In this document: positions 7,763 to 18,356 of the stretch, piece by piece
How positions within the stretch are numbered: position 1 is the first letter of the stretch
How the letters are laid out: each line of letters begins with the position of its first letter
DNA from: an uncultured Pseudomonadota bacterium
Lineage (GTDB): Bacteria > Pseudomonadota > Gammaproteobacteria > Burkholderiales > SG8-39
NCBI GenBank assembly: GCA_903909415.1
Contig: CAIVVS010000207.1
Span: 1 to 32,015 of the forward strand
Direction: 5' to 3'
Length of the DNA stretch: 32,015 nucleotides
Translations under genes and position numbers: made by a program
Notes under the pieces: generated by a model
Database searches by the model: none
What the model was told of the DNA's origin: nothing
Seen by the model: the letters and a program-made list of their open reading frames with translations, nothing else

Positions 7763-8590
7763 GTGCCCAGCGACAATCTCGTGGAAGTCGAAAGCGTCGA
7801 TTTTGCCTATGATCGGCGCAAGATCCTGCACGGCATCAACCTCAACGTCCCGCGCGGCAAGGTGGTGGCGATCATGGGCCTGTCCGGGTGCGGGAAGACC
7901 ACGCTGCTGCGGCTGATGGGTGGGGCTCTCCGGGTGACGAGCGGCTCTTTCCGCGTCGATGGCAAGGAGATGAAGTCATTGGGTGACCAGGACCTCTACG
8001 CCATGCGTCGCCGCATGGGCATGCTGTTCCAGTTCGGCGCCCTGTTTACCGACATGAGCGTGTTCGACAACGTCGCGTTCCAGTACCGTGAGCACACCTC
8101 CCTGCCCGAGAAGATGATCCGCGACCTGGTGCTGATGAAACTGAATGCCGTCGGATTGCGCGGCGCGGCCGGCCTGATGCCCTCCGAGCTGTCCGGTGGC
8201 ATGGCGCGCAGGGTGGCGCTGGCGCGAACCATCGCGCTGGACCCGATGCTGGTGATGTACGACGAGCCGTTCGCCGGGCTGGACGCAATTTCCCTCGGCG
8301 TGATCGCCCAGCTGATCCGCGACCTCAATGACGCCCTGGGAGCAACCTCGGTCATCGTGACCCACGACGTGGCCGAGGCCCTCGAGATCGTGGACTACGT
8401 CTATTACATGTCCGAGGGGCGGGTGGCTTTCCAGGGCACTCCCGACGAGATCCGGGCCGGCGACAATCCCAGCCTGCGCCAGTTCGTCTACGGAGAGGTG
8501 GACGGGCCGGTCCCCTACCACTATCCGGCCAGCGACTACCGCGCCGATCTGGTCGGTGGTGCCGGTGCGGCTCCGGGAGGGCGTGCATGA
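7763..8590 (+). CDS. mlaF: Phospholipid ABC transporter ATP-binding protein MlaF
   Basis: ATPase of the inner-membrane MlaFEDB complex, which moves phospholipids between inner membrane and periplasmic MlaC to maintain outer-membrane lipid asymmetry. Its 275 residues show Walker [10 protein letters not shown] (39-47), signature LSGGMARR, Walker [13 protein letters not shown] and H-loop THD. The start is GTG at 7763; no in-frame ATG precedes the first strand, and the normal N-terminus ([16 protein letters not shown]) follows. Its stop overlaps the mlaE start (ATGA, 8587-8590), so the subunits are probably made in balance. This is the first gene of a long plus-strand block. Confidence 0.95.
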   Translation: MPSDNLVEVESVDFAYDRRKILHGINLNVPRGKVVAIMGLSGCGKTTLLRLMGGALRVTSGSFRVDGKEMKSLGDQDLYAMRRRMGMLFQFGALFTDMSVFDNVAFQYREHTSLPEKMIRDLVLMKLNAVGLRGAAGLMPSELSGGMARRVALARTIALDPMLVMYDEPFAGLDAISLGVIAQLIRDLNDALGATSVIVTHDVAEALEIVDYVYYMSEGRVAFQGTPDEIRAGDNPSLRQFVYGEVDGPVPYHYPASDYRADLVGGAGAAPGGRA

Positions 8591-9384
8591 TGGGACGCAT
8601 CCTGGAACTGCTGCGCCTGCTAGGCGCCAGGGTGATCGAAAAGTGGATCTGGCGCATGGGTTTCGCCTGCCGCTTCCTGCTCGCCATGCTGCGCCAGTCC
8701 GGCATGAGCTTCAGGCGGTTCCACCTCACGATCCGCGAAATCTACTTCGCTGGCGTGCTCTCGTTGATCATCATCCTTGTCTCCGGGTTGTTCGTCGGCA
8801 TGGTGCTTGGCCTCCAAGGCTACGAAACCCTGGTGCGTTATGGCTCGTCGGAAGCGCTCGGCGTGCTGGTGAGCCTGTCGCTGGTGCGCGAACTCGGGCC
8901 GGTGGTGGCCGCGTTGCTGTTCGCGTCTCGCGCCGGCTCCGCGATCACCGCCGAAATCGGCCTGATGAAGGCGACCGAGCAGCTCGCGGCAATGGAAATG
9001 ATGGCGGTGGATCCCCTCGCGCGGGTAGTTGCGCCCCGTTTCTGGGCGGGGGTGATCTCCATGCCCCTGCTCGCGGCCCTGTTTTCCGCCATGGGCATCT
9101 TCGGCGGCTACCTTGTCGGTGTGCGCCTCATCGGGGTGGACGAGGGGGCGTTCTGGTCGCAGATGCAGGCTGCGGTGGATTTCCGCTATGACATCATGAA
9201 CGGCATCATCAAGAGCGTCGTATTTGGCTTCGCCATCACTTTCATTGCGGTTTTCGAGGGCTATGACGCACCGCCCACCGCCGAAGGGGTGTCGGGCGCA
9301 ACCACCCGTACGGTCGTGACGTCGTCGCTGGCCGTTCTCGCGCTTGACTTCGTACTAACCGCACTCATGTTCAGGGGTACTTGA
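8587..9384 (+). CDS. mlaE: Phospholipid ABC transporter permease MlaE
   Basis: Integral inner-membrane permease, 265 residues, with the MlaE/YrbE family core: an amphipathic N-terminal helix, then membrane helices around residues 50-75, 95-120, 150-180, 200-225 and 240-262. Conserved stretches include [19 protein letters not shown] and [11 protein letters not shown], which form the ATPase-coupling and lipid-path region in this family. Length matches the usual ~260. It overlaps mlaF by four bases and is followed two bases later by mlaD, so translation is probably coupled throughout. Confidence 0.95.
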   Translation: MMGRILELLRLLGARVIEKWIWRMGFACRFLLAMLRQSGMSFRRFHLTIREIYFAGVLSLIIILVSGLFVGMVLGLQGYETLVRYGSSEALGVLVSLSLVRELGPVVAALLFASRAGSAITAEIGLMKATEQLAAMEMMAVDPLARVVAPRFWAGVISMPLLAALFSAMGIFGGYLVGVRLIGVDEGAFWSQMQAAVDFRYDIMNGIIKSVVFGFAITFIAVFEGYDAPPTAEGVSGATTRTVVTSSLAVLALDFVLTALMFRGT

Positions 9385-9385
9385 A

Positions 9386-9859
9386 ATGATGACCCGCAAG
9401 GAACTCGACCTATGGGTCGGCATATTCGCCGTTATCGGCATGGCTGCGCTGCTGTTCCTTTCCCTGAAGGTGGCCAACCTGACGTCGTTTTCAGGGGCCG
9501 ATGCCTACCAGATCCGGGGCAAGTTCCTGAACATCGGCGGTCTGAAGGTTCGGGCGCCGGTCAAGAGCGCGGGTGTGGTCGTCGGCCGGGTGGCCGAGAT
9601 CCGCTTCGACAACGAGACTTTCGAGGCCGTGGTCACCATGAACCTCGAGGCGAAGTACCAGTTTCCCCGTGACACCGCCGGAAAGATCCTGACGTCGGGC
9701 ATCCTGGGTGAGCAGTACATCGGACTGTCTCCCGGCGGTGACACCGTCAACCTGAAATCGGGCGAAGCGTTGAAAACCGCACAGTCTGCGATCGTCCTGG
9801 AAGACCTGATCAGCCAGTTCCTGTATAGTAAGGCGGCAGATTCTGGTGACAAGAAATAG
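9386..9859 (+). CDS. mlaD: MCE-domain lipid-binding subunit MlaD
   Basis: A 157-residue single-pass protein (membrane segment ~9-29) with one MCE domain, starting near residue 38 (FLNIGGLKVRAPVKSAGVVV). The C-terminal half carries ILGEQYIGLSPGG, typical of MlaD, whose hexameric ring forms a hydrophobic channel over MlaE and passes lipid to MlaC. A ribosome site AGGGG (9373-9377) lies eight bases before the first of two adjacent ATGs (9386, 9389). Confidence 0.94.
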   Translation: MMTRKELDLWVGIFAVIGMAALLFLSLKVANLTSFSGADAYQIRGKFLNIGGLKVRAPVKSAGVVVGRVAEIRFDNETFEAVVTMNLEAKYQFPRDTAGKILTSGILGEQYIGLSPGGDTVNLKSGEALKTAQSAIVLEDLISQFLYSKAADSGDKK

Positions 9860-9880
9860 ATGAAAAACATCGGAGTTTCA

Positions 9881-10759
9881 ATGAATTGGGCCAGAAGGCT
9901 GGTGCTGGTGCTGGTGCTGGGCGGCCAGGCCGGCATGCTTGTTGGCTGCGCCACCGGCGGGGCGGATCCGCGGGATCCGATCGAGCCGTTCAACCGCGCC
10001 ATGTACAGCCTGAACGACAGTGTCGACCGCGCGGTGCTGAAGCCCGTCGCCGAAGGCTATCGCGCTGCGGTACCTTCGCTCGTTCGCGCCGGCGTGTCGA
10101 ATTTCTTCGGCAACCTCGAGGATTTGTGGATCGGCGCCAACAACCTGCTTCAGGGGAAGGTCGAGCACGGGCTCGGCGACCTGCTTCGTTTCGCCTTCAA
10201 TACCGGGTTTGGACTGGGTGGAATCCTCGACGTCGCCTCCTCGATGGGGATCGAGAAGCACGATGAGGATTTCGGTCAGACCCTCGGACGCTGGGGCGTG
10301 GAAAGCGGCCCGTACCTCGTGCTGCCTTTCTTCGGCCCAAGCACCCTGCGGGACGGGCTGGCGCGCGTCGTGGACCATCAGGCCGACATCGTGAGGAACC
10401 TGCCCAACGTACCCGGCCGGAACGTCCTTTATGCAACACGGTTGGTCAACACGCGAGCCGACCTGCTGGACATCGGCAGCTTGGTGGATGAGGCGGCGTT
10501 GGACAAGTACAGTTTCATCCGCGAGTCCTACCTGCAGCGTCGCGAGAACCGGGTCCGCGATGGCGTGCGTGCCCGCGACAGCCGCTCGGACGCGGAGCCG
10601 GCTGCCGTTCCCGCGGCCGCGGCCGTGACCCCCTCTCCCGTGAGCTACGCGACCCCGGCGGCGATTTTTTCGGCCGCTTTGGACGGCGGGCTTGTTTCAA
10701 CCTCCAACGACGGGCTGCTGTGGGCGGGTGCCGCCTTGCCCGTTGTCACCGCCCGCTAG
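9881..10759 (+). CDS. mlaA: Outer-membrane lipoprotein MlaA (VacJ)
   Basis: MlaA removes mislocalised phospholipids from the outer leaflet of the outer membrane and passes them to MlaC. The 292-residue product has a lipoprotein signal with lipobox LVGC (Cys23) and family motifs DPIEPFNRAMYSLND and EDFGQTLGRWGVESGPYLVLPFFGPS. The frame also opens at ATG 9860, directly after the mlaD stop, but GGAG at 9872-9875 is six bases before ATG 9881, which also gives the more normal signal peptide. The C-terminus extends ~50 residues past the conserved core as an Ala-rich tail of unknown role. In E. coli mlaA lies away from mlaFEDCB; here it sits inside the operon, as in other betaproteobacteria. Confidence 0.93.
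   Translation: MNWARRLVLVLVLGGQAGMLVGCATGGADPRDPIEPFNRAMYSLNDSVDRAVLKPVAEGYRAAVPSLVRAGVSNFFGNLEDLWIGANNLLQGKVEHGLGDLLRFAFNTGFGLGGILDVASSMGIEKHDEDFGQTLGRWGVESGPYLVLPFFGPSTLRDGLARVVDHQADIVRNLPNVPGRNVLYATRLVNTRADLLDIGSLVDEAALDKYSFIRESYLQRRENRVRDGVRARDSRSDAEPAAVPAAAAVTPSPVSYATPAAIFSAALDGGLVSTSNDGLLWAGAALPVVTAR
9899..9920 (+). repeat. CTGGTG hexanucleotide repeat in the mlaA signal-peptide region
   Basis: Three exact CTGGTG units followed by CTGG encode the Leu-Val hydrophobic core of the MlaA signal. Gain or loss of a unit would change signal length by two residues without breaking the frame. Confidence 0.8.
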
Positions 10760-10772
10760 GTTGGCGCACATC

Positions 10773-11402
10773 ATGATGTTTTCGGCTTTTTTGTCCCGTT
10801 TCGCGCTCGCCCTGTTCTCCGTGGTGGCCCTCGCCGCCTCCGCTACCGCACAGACCGAGAGTCCGGATGCCCTGATCAAGGGCATCACCGGCGAGGTGAT
10901 CGCCGTCATCAAGGCGGACAAGGACATCCAGAACGGCGACCCGAAGAAGATCGGTGCCTTGGTGGAGACGCGGATCCTTCCGCACTTCAACTTCGCGCGC
11001 ATGACCCAGAGCGCGGTGGCCGTCAGCTGGCGGCGGGCGACGCCGGATCAGCAGAAGCAGCTGACCGACGAGTTCCGCTCGTTGCTGGTGCGGACCTATT
11101 CGAACGCACTGTCCCTTTACCGCGACCAGACCATCGAGTTCAAGCCGCTGCGGGCCCGCCCGGATGACACGGATGTCACGGTGCAGTCGGAAGTGCGCCG
11201 CCGCAGCTCGCCCCAGCCTGTCACCATCGACTACGATCTGGAGAAGACCGCCTCCGGTTGGAAGGTCTATGACGTCAAGGTCGGCGGCGTGAGCCTGATT
11301 GCTGCGTACCAGGGCGACTTCGCCAACCAGATCCGTGAAAGCGGCATTGACGGCCTGATCAAGACGCTCGCCGCGAAGAACCGTCCGGCCGCCAAGGGCT
11401 GA
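10773..11402 (+). CDS. mlaC: Periplasmic phospholipid-binding protein MlaC
   Basis: A 209-residue soluble shuttle between MlaA at the outer membrane and MlaFEDB at the inner membrane. A Sec signal peptide covers ~1-28 (hydrophobic LALFSVVALAA, probable cleavage after an Ala-x-Ala-like site). The mature part has the MlaC family pattern, including RILPHFNFARMTQ, the QLTDEFRSLLVRTYSNAL helix and YDVKVGGVSL. The start at the tandem ATG (10773/10776) is chosen because the frame upstream overlaps mlaA and encodes no signal-like sequence. It lies 13 bases after mlaA. Confidence 0.93.
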   Translation: MMFSAFLSRFALALFSVVALAASATAQTESPDALIKGITGEVIAVIKADKDIQNGDPKKIGALVETRILPHFNFARMTQSAVAVSWRRATPDQQKQLTDEFRSLLVRTYSNALSLYRDQTIEFKPLRARPDDTDVTVQSEVRRRSSPQPVTIDYDLEKTASGWKVYDVKVGGVSLIAAYQGDFANQIRESGIDGLIKTLAAKNRPAAKG

Positions 11403-11423
11403 CGGACATTCCGGCCGACCACC

Positions 11424-11747
11424 ATGCGGCGTGACGGCGAACGGCTGTTGCTGGACGGCCCGTTGAAACTTGCGAACGCTGCGGACATTGCACCGCAGGC
11501 AGAGGCGTTCCTGCGCGAAGGCGTGAGCATCGTGGATTTTTCCGGCGTGTCTGAAGTGGATTCCGGCGCGGTGGCGCTGGCGCTGGAATGGCGCCGCGAG
11601 GCACTTGCCCGCGGCAAGCCCCTGTCCCTGGTCAACCTGCCCGAGGCGATGCGCAACCTCGCGACCCTGTACGGCGTGTCCGATCTGGTGTGCGATGCAG
11701 GTGCTGCCGGCGTTCCGGCGACCGGCAGCCCAGTCGCCGGCAACTGA
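11424..11747 (+). CDS. mlaB: STAS-domain protein MlaB
   Basis: A 107-residue single STAS domain, the cytoplasmic regulatory subunit that binds MlaF and stabilises the transporter. The typical strand-loop-helix IVDFSGVSEVDSGAVALALE is visible at ~34-53, with Asp-Ser at the loop that holds the conserved Ser/Thr. Position directly after mlaC matches mlaFEDCB order. A ~15-residue Ala/Gly/Pro tail follows the domain. Sequence conservation is low, as usual for MlaB, so the assignment leans on context. Confidence 0.88.
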   Translation: MRRDGERLLLDGPLKLANAADIAPQAEAFLREGVSIVDFSGVSEVDSGAVALALEWRREALARGKPLSLVNLPEAMRNLATLYGVSDLVCDAGAAGVPATGSPVAGN

Positions 11748-11773
11748 GGCATGCGCACCGGGCACCGCGGGCC

Positions 11774-12688
11774 ATGACCGCGGCCATCGAGATTCGCGGC
11801 GTCACCAAGCGCTATGGTGACCTGCAGGCGCTGGCTGGCATCGACCTGGACATCGGCGAAGGCGAGTTTTTCGGACTGCTTGGCCCCAACGGCGCCGGCA
11901 AAACCACACTGATCAGCATCCTCGCCGGCCTCGCGCGCGCCGATTCCGGCTATGCACGCATCATGGGTCACGATGTCCACTTGGACTACCGGATGGCACG
12001 CCGCGCCCTGGGGGTGGTTCCGCAGGAGCTGGTGTTCGACCCTTTCTTCACCGTGCGCGAGACACTTCGCCTCCAGTCCGGCTACTTCGGCATCCGGCGC
12101 AATGACGCCTGGATCGACGAGGTGATGGGACACCTGGACCTGACGTCCAAGGCCGATGCCAACATGCGCGCGCTTTCCGGCGGCATGAAGCGCCGCGTGC
12201 TGGTGGCCCAGGCCCTGGTGCACAAGCCACCGGTCATCGTCCTGGACGAGCCGACTGCCGGGGTGGACGTGGAACTGCGCCAGGGCCTCTGGCGGTTCAT
12301 CAAGCGGTTGCACGAGGACGGCCACACCATCGTGCTGACCACGCATTACCTGGAAGAAGCCGAGTCCCTCTGCGGCCGGATCGCCATGCTCAAGCAAGGC
12401 AGGGTGGTGGCGCTGGACACGACAGCGGCGCTGCTGAAGCGCACGCACAGCCTGACCCTGCGGGTGCGCATCTCCGGCGTGCTGCCGGATGCGCTCAGGC
12501 CGATGGTGCGCCCGGCAGAGGCAGGGGTGGCCGTTGATCCCGGGAGCTTTAGGCTGCGCCTTCACGACTTCGACGGCGTGGAGCCGGCGCTGTCGGCGCT
12601 GCGGGAGGCTGGCTCCCACATCGAGGAGATGGAACTCGAGCAGCCCGACCTCGAGGACGTTTTCATCGAAACCATGAATCGCGCATGA
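11774..12688 (+). CDS. yadG: ABC-2 exporter ATP-binding protein, YadG-like
   Basis: A 304-residue ABC ATPase with Walker A GPNGAGKTT (37-45), signature LSGGMKRRVLVAQAL, Walker B VIVLDEPTAGVD and H-loop TTHYLEEAE. The C-terminal ~70 residues after the nucleotide-binding domain form the accessory domain common in YadG/DrrA-like proteins. ATG 11774 is where homology begins (MTAAIEIRGVTKRYGDLQAL); the frame upstream is a shadow of mlaB. It overlaps the permease gene by four bases. The substrate of YadGH is not established; placement between mla and murA suggests an envelope role, as inference only. Confidence 0.9.
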   Translation: MTAAIEIRGVTKRYGDLQALAGIDLDIGEGEFFGLLGPNGAGKTTLISILAGLARADSGYARIMGHDVHLDYRMARRALGVVPQELVFDPFFTVRETLRLQSGYFGIRRNDAWIDEVMGHLDLTSKADANMRALSGGMKRRVLVAQALVHKPPVIVLDEPTAGVDVELRQGLWRFIKRLHEDGHTIVLTTHYLEEAESLCGRIAMLKQGRVVALDTTAALLKRTHSLTLRVRISGVLPDALRPMVRPAEAGVAVDPGSFRLRLHDFDGVEPALSALREAGSHIEEMELEQPDLEDVFIETMNRA

Positions 12689-13497
12689 ACAAGTTGCCCG
12701 AGGCCGGTACCAAACGTCCGTCCACCGCCGTGTCGGCCGAGGCCAGCGGCTTTCCCACCCTGTTTGCCAAGGAAGTGCTGCGCTTCTGGAAGGTCGGCAC
12801 CCAGACCGTGGCCGCGCCGGTGCTGACGGCATTGCTCTACCTGCTCATATTCGCGCAGGCGATGGAGGGCAAGGTGATGGTCTACGAGCAGATTTCCTAC
12901 TCGGCCTTCCTCGTGCCCGGGCTGGTGATGATGTCGGTGTTGCAGAACGCCTTCGCCAATTCGGCCTCGTCGCTGGTGCAGTCCAAGGTGACCGGAAACC
13001 TGGTCTTCATGCTGCTGCCGCCGCTGTCCTACTGGGAGTTCTTCGGCGCCTACGTGCTGGCCTCGGTGGTGCGTGGCGTGGTGGTCGGCGTCGGCGTGCT
13101 GCTGGTGGCGATCGCCTTCGTGCCGCTGGAACTGGCCCACCCGGGCTGGATCCTGGTGTTCGCGCTGGCCGGCAGCGCCCTGCTTGGCGCGCTGGGGCTG
13201 ATCGCTGGGATCATCGCGGATAAGATCGACCAGATGGCGGCCTTCCAGAACTTCATCATCATGCCCCTGACCTTCCTGTCGGGCGTGTTCTATTCGATCC
13301 ACGCCCTCCCGCCGTTCTGGCAGGCGCTGTCGCACGTGAACCCGTTCTTCTACCTGATCGACGGCTTTCGCTACGGTTTCTTCGGCGTGTCCGACGTGAG
13401 TCCGGTCATGGGCCTGGCGGTCACCACGGCCTGCCTCGCGGCGGTCTCCGGACTGACGCTTGAAATGCTGCGCAGGGGCTACAAGCTCCGCTATTGA
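12685..13497 (+). CDS. yadH: ABC-2 type permease, YadH-like
   Basis: A 270-residue membrane protein with about six hydrophobic segments and the ABC-2 pattern: N-terminal FPTLFAKEVLRFWKVGTQT, then membrane helices, with LTFLSGVFYSIHALPPFWQ and LSHVNPFFYLIDGFRYGFFG in the conserved C-terminal half. It pairs with the preceding ATPase (ATGA overlap 12685-12688) to form an exporter. The first ~20 residues are polar and poorly conserved, so a slightly later start is possible, though the overlap favours this ATG. Confidence 0.9.
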   Translation: MNKLPEAGTKRPSTAVSAEASGFPTLFAKEVLRFWKVGTQTVAAPVLTALLYLLIFAQAMEGKVMVYEQISYSAFLVPGLVMMSVLQNAFANSASSLVQSKVTGNLVFMLLPPLSYWEFFGAYVLASVVRGVVVGVGVLLVAIAFVPLELAHPGWILVFALAGSALLGALGLIAGIIADKIDQMAAFQNFIIMPLTFLSGVFYSIHALPPFWQALSHVNPFFYLIDGFRYGFFGVSDVSPVMGLAVTTACLAAVSGLTLEMLRRGYKLRY

Positions 13498-13552
13498 GCA
13501 CCCCACCCAGTCACCCCACCGAGTCCGCCCCGGGGCGGCAGCAAAGGACGAC

Positions 13553-15062
<1,510 letters not shown>

Positions 15063-15119
15063 AGGCAGACTCGGTTGGCCGCGCTGGGACATCGTTCTGG
15101 CGGGCAGGGCCGAAAATGC

Positions 15120-15170
15120 CCGGAAAACACGCAAGTGGCTGTTTTTTCTGGATTAATGGGATTTTTCCGG
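15120..15170 (+). repeat. Inverted repeat flanking a T-rich stretch in the murA-hisG gap
   Basis: CCGGAAAA (15120-15127) and TTTTCCGG (15163-15170) are perfect 8-base complements 35 bases apart. Inside, AAAACA (15124-15129) and TGTTTT (15139-15144) also pair, with CAC-GCAA-GTG between, followed by a T6 run. The right arm abuts the putative hisG -10. It could be a weak murA terminator or an operator; neither is proven. No histidine-rich leader peptide is visible in 15063-15228. Confidence 0.4.
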
Positions 15171-15176
15171 TAGAAT
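15171..15176 (+). promoter_or_regulatory. Candidate -10 element of the his operon promoter
   Basis: TAGAAT in the context GGTAGAATCG, the same 10-base core as before mlaF. No convincing -35 at 16-18 bases (CTGGAT at 15148-15153 is the nearest). Transcription would begin ~45 bases before hisG. Confidence 0.4.
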
Positions 15177-15228
15177 CGGGTTCCTTGTTTCCTTGCCCGC
15201 CCGCGCCACGGCGCGGGCCGTTCCCGCC

Positions 15229-15882
15229 GTGATCACGCTAGCGCTCTCCAAAGGGCGAATCTTCGACGAAACCATGCCGCTGTTGCGCGCGGCAGGGGTA
15301 AGCGCGAATGAAGACCCGGAAACCTCGCGCAAGCTGATCATCGGGACCTCCAACCCGGCACTGCGCCTGATCATCGTGCGCGCCTCCGATGTCCCGACCT
15401 ACGTGCAGTACGGTGCGGCCGACTTCGGCGTGGCCGGCAAGGACGTGCTGGTCGAGCACGGCGGGGAGGGCTTGTACCAGCCCCTGGACCTGCACATCGC
15501 TGCGTGCCGGATGATGGTCGCGGTGTCCGAGGGATTCGACTACGAGAGCGCGGTCCGCCAGGGCGCGCGCCTGCGGGTGGCCACCAAGTACATGCAGACC
15601 GCCCGCGAGCACTTCGCAGCCAAGGGCGTGCATGTGGACCTGATCAAGCTCTACGGATCCATGGAACTCGCGCCCCTGGTCGGCTTGGCCGACGCGATTG
15701 TCGACCTGGTCTCCACCGGCAGCACGTTACGCGCCAACAAGCTGCAGGCGGTCGAGGAGATTGCCCCGATCAGCTCGCGCCTGATCGTGAACCAGGCCTC
15801 GCTCAAGCTGCGCCGGGCCGAACTGCAGCCGCTGCTGGACGGCTTTGCCCGCGCCGTGGAAGCCGGGGGCAACCGTGGCTGA
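15229..15882 (+). CDS. hisG: ATP phosphoribosyltransferase, short form HisG
   Basis: Catalyses the first step of histidine synthesis, ATP plus PRPP to phosphoribosyl-ATP. The 217 residues from GTG 15229 match the short HisG form, which lacks the C-terminal histidine-sensing domain and needs HisZ; no hisZ is in the window. Characteristic sequences are [16 protein letters not shown] at the start, the [13 protein letters not shown] segment and the PRPP-binding region near [18 protein letters not shown]. An in-frame TTG at 15193 is an unlikely earlier start because family homology begins at ITLALSKG. It overlaps hisD by eight bases. Confidence 0.94.
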   Translation: MITLALSKGRIFDETMPLLRAAGVSANEDPETSRKLIIGTSNPALRLIIVRASDVPTYVQYGAADFGVAGKDVLVEHGGEGLYQPLDLHIAACRMMVAVSEGFDYESAVRQGARLRVATKYMQTAREHFAAKGVHVDLIKLYGSMELAPLVGLADAIVDLVSTGSTLRANKLQAVEEIAPISSRLIVNQASLKLRRAELQPLLDGFARAVEAGGNRG

Positions 15883-17212
15883 TACTGCCCTGGCCGGTGC
15901 GCCGGTGGCCAGGGTCCGCCGCCTGGTCGCGGGCGCGCCCGGATTCGATGCCGAGCTCGCCGCGCTGACCGCGCTGGAAGCCTCGCAGGATGCGTCGCTC
16001 GAGCGCGCCGTGGCCGACATCGTGCAGGACGTGCGCAACCGTGGCGATGCCGCGGTGATCGAGTACACCAGGCGCTTCGACCGGCTGGATGTCGCTGCCA
16101 TGTCGGCGCTGGAGCTGCCGCTCGCCGAGGCGCGCCGGGCACTCGGCGCGATTGGCGAGCCGGAGCGCAAAGCGCTGGAGCACGCCGCCGAGCGCATCCG
16201 CGCCTACCACGAGCGCCAGGTCGCCTCGTCCTGGCAGTACACCGAGGCCGACGGCACGGTGCTTGGCCAGCGCATCACGCCGCTGGACCGGGTCGGGCTG
16301 TACGTGCCCGGTGGCAAGGCGTCCTATCCCTCCTCGCTGCTGATGAACGCCGTCCCGGCGCGCGTGGCGGGCGTGGCCGAGGTCGTCATGGTCGTACCGA
16401 CGCCCGGCGGCGAGCGCAACCCGCTGGTGCTGGCGGCGGCGGCGATCGCCGGCGTGGACCGCATCTTCACCATCGGCGGGGCCCAGGCGGTCGCCGCGCT
16501 TGCCCATGGCACGCAGACAGTGCCGGCGGTGGACAAGATCGTCGGTCCGGGCAACGCCTGGGTGGCAGCGGCCAAGCGGCGCGTGTTCGGCACCGTCGGC
16601 ATCGACATGATTGCCGGGCCCTCGGAGATCGTGGTGATCTGCGACGGCGGCACCGATCCGGACTGGATCGCGATGGACCTGTTCTCCCAGGCCGAGCACG
16701 ACGAGGTCGCGCAGGCCATCCTCATCTGCCCGAAAGCGGATTACCTCGAGCGGGTGCAGGCAAGCATCGACCGCCTGTTGCAGGAGATGCCGCGCCGCGA
16801 CGTCATCGCCGCATCGCTCAACAACCGCGGCGCGCTGATCCAGGTGCGCGACATGGCCGAGGCCTGCGAGATTTCCAACCGCATCGCGCCGGAGCACCTG
16901 GAACTGTCGGTCGAGGATCCGGACGCGGTGATGGCGCACATCCGCCATGCCGGCGCGATCTTCCTCGGGCGCTACAGTTCCGAGTCGCTCGGGGACTACT
17001 GCGCCGGCCCGAACCATGTGCTGCCTACGTCGCGCACCGCGCGGTTCTCCTCGCCGCTCGGGGTGTACGACTTCCAGAAACGCTCGAGCATCATCTCGGT
17101 CTCGCGCGAGGGCGCGAACCGGCTGGGGCGCATCGCCGCCACGCTCGCCAACGGCGAGGGCCTGCAGGCGCATGCGCGCTCGGCCTCCATGCGTGTGGAC
17201 ACCAAGCCATGA
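15875..17212 (+). CDS. hisD: Histidinol dehydrogenase HisD
   Basis: Zinc enzyme that makes the last two NAD-linked oxidations, L-histidinol to L-histidine. From GTG 15875 it has 445 residues (E. coli 434). Visible residues are the zinc ligands Gln272 and His275 in LFSQAEHDE, the catalytic pair Glu340-His341 in RIAPEHLEL, Asp374 in [15 protein letters not shown], and [11 protein letters not shown]. The start lies inside hisG with a GGGGG stretch just upstream; homology supports a start near here. The first ~10 residues are not conserved. Confidence 0.95.
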   Translation: MADTALAGAPVARVRRLVAGAPGFDAELAALTALEASQDASLERAVADIVQDVRNRGDAAVIEYTRRFDRLDVAAMSALELPLAEARRALGAIGEPERKALEHAAERIRAYHERQVASSWQYTEADGTVLGQRITPLDRVGLYVPGGKASYPSSLLMNAVPARVAGVAEVVMVVPTPGGERNPLVLAAAAIAGVDRIFTIGGAQAVAALAHGTQTVPAVDKIVGPGNAWVAAAKRRVFGTVGIDMIAGPSEIVVICDGGTDPDWIAMDLFSQAEHDEVAQAILICPKADYLERVQASIDRLLQEMPRRDVIAASLNNRGALIQVRDMAEACEISNRIAPEHLELSVEDPDAVMAHIRHAGAIFLGRYSSESLGDYCAGPNHVLPTSRTARFSSPLGVYDFQKRSSIISVSREGANRLGRIAATLANGEGLQAHARSASMRVDTKP

Positions 17213-18333
17213 GCAAGGCAGCCGTGGTGCCGACCCAAGCGCAGGCGCAGGCCTCGGATCTGGTTTCGCGCCTGGTGCGCGAGGACATCCGCGCGATGTC
17301 GGCCTACCCGGTGCCGTCCTCGGCCGGCATGGTGAAGCTCGATGCGATGGAGAACCCGCACTCCCTGCCCGAACCGCTGCGCGCGGCGATCGGCGCGGCG
17401 GTGGCGGGCGCATCGATCAACCGTTACCCGGACCCGACCGCCCCGGGCCTGCGCGCGCGGCTGCGCGAGGCCATGGCCATCCCCGATGGCGCCGGGATGA
17501 TCCTGGGCAACGGCAGCGACGAGATCATCCACATCGTCGTGCAGGCGCTGGCACGCGAGGGCGCGGTAGTGCTGGCGCCAGAGCCCACCTTCGTGATGTA
17601 CAAGGTGGACGCGCTGCTGGCGCGCGTCCGCTACGTCGGCGTGCCGCTGCGCGCCGATTTCTCGCTGGATGCGGAGGCGATGCTCGCCGCGATCGCCGAG
17701 CACCGCCCGGCAGTGGTGTTCCTTGCGTACCCGAACAACCCCTCCGGCAACCTGTTCGATACCGCGGCGATGGAACGCATCCTGCGCGCCTCCCCGGGCC
17801 TGGTGGTGGTGGACGAGGCGTACCATGCGTTCGCCCGCGAAACCTTCCTGTCGCGCCTGGGCGAGTTCCCCAACCTCATGGTGATGCGCACCGTGTCCAA
17901 GCTGGGCCTCGCGGGCATCCGCCTGGGCTACGCCGCGGCGGCGGCACCCTGGATCCACGAGTTCGACAAGGTGCGCCCGCCCTACAACGTCGGCGTGCTG
18001 ACCCAGGCGGTGGGCGAGACGCTGCTGGCCCACCATGAAGTGCTGCAGGGGCAGGCCGACGACATCGTCGCCGAGCGCGGCCGGCTGGCCGCGGCGCTGG
18101 CCGCGATGCCCGGTGTCACGGTGTTCCCGAGCGACGCGAACTTCCTGCTGGCGCGTCTGCCTGACGCGCCGGCGGCCATGGCCGGGCTGAAGGCGCGCGG
18201 CGTGCTGGTGAAGAACCTGCACGGCGGCCACCCGCTGCTGCACAACTGCCTGCGTTTCACGGTCGGCACGGCGGACGAAAACCGCCGCCTGCGGGAAGCG
18301 CTTGCCGTCGCGCTGGGCGAGAAGGCCCCCTGA
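17209..18333 (+). CDS. hisC: Histidinol-phosphate aminotransferase HisC
   Basis: PLP-dependent class II aminotransferase that converts imidazole-acetol phosphate to histidinol phosphate. In its 374 residues are LDAMENP (44-50), NGSDEIIH (101-108), [10 protein letters not shown] (172-181), Asp202 in [11 protein letters not shown], and Lys231 in [14 protein letters not shown], which forms the Schiff base. The ATG overlaps the hisD stop (ATGA 17209-17212). The N-terminal ~15 residues are Ala/Gln-rich and variable. Confidence 0.94.
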   Translation: MSKAAVVPTQAQAQASDLVSRLVREDIRAMSAYPVPSSAGMVKLDAMENPHSLPEPLRAAIGAAVAGASINRYPDPTAPGLRARLREAMAIPDGAGMILGNGSDEIIHIVVQALAREGAVVLAPEPTFVMYKVDALLARVRYVGVPLRADFSLDAEAMLAAIAEHRPAVVFLAYPNNPSGNLFDTAAMERILRASPGLVVVDEAYHAFARETFLSRLGEFPNLMVMRTVSKLGLAGIRLGYAAAAAPWIHEFDKVRPPYNVGVLTQAVGETLLAHHEVLQGQADDIVAERGRLAAALAAMPGVTVFPSDANFLLARLPDAPAAMAGLKARGVLVKNLHGGHPLLHNCLRFTVGTADENRRLREALAVALGEKAP

Positions 18334-18356
18334 GGGCGACCTGAGGCCGCCTGAGG
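18330..18356 (+). repeat. Triplicated CTGAGG motif between hisC and hisB
   Basis: CTGAGG occurs at 18330, 18341 and 18351, spaced 11 and 10 bases, the first spanning the hisC stop codon. The rest of the 88-base gap has a possible -10, TACAAT (18377-18382), with no good -35. The function is unknown. Confidence 0.4.

Noticed and set aside
7600..7776. Upstream extension of the ABC ATPase by 59 residues
   Set aside because: The extension has no ABC homology, crosses the proposed promoter, and the ATG at 7599 has a good ribosome site.
9860..9880. Alternative mlaA start at ATG 9860
   Set aside because: No ribosome site precedes it, whereas GGAG is correctly spaced for ATG 9881 and gives a normal lipoprotein signal.
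11267..12832. 521-codon antisense frame opposite mlaB and yadG
   Set aside because: No recognisable domain, and it overlaps two clear genes completely.
15063..15228. Possible his leader peptide for attenuation
   Set aside because: No short frame with a run of histidine codons is present in the murA-hisG gap.
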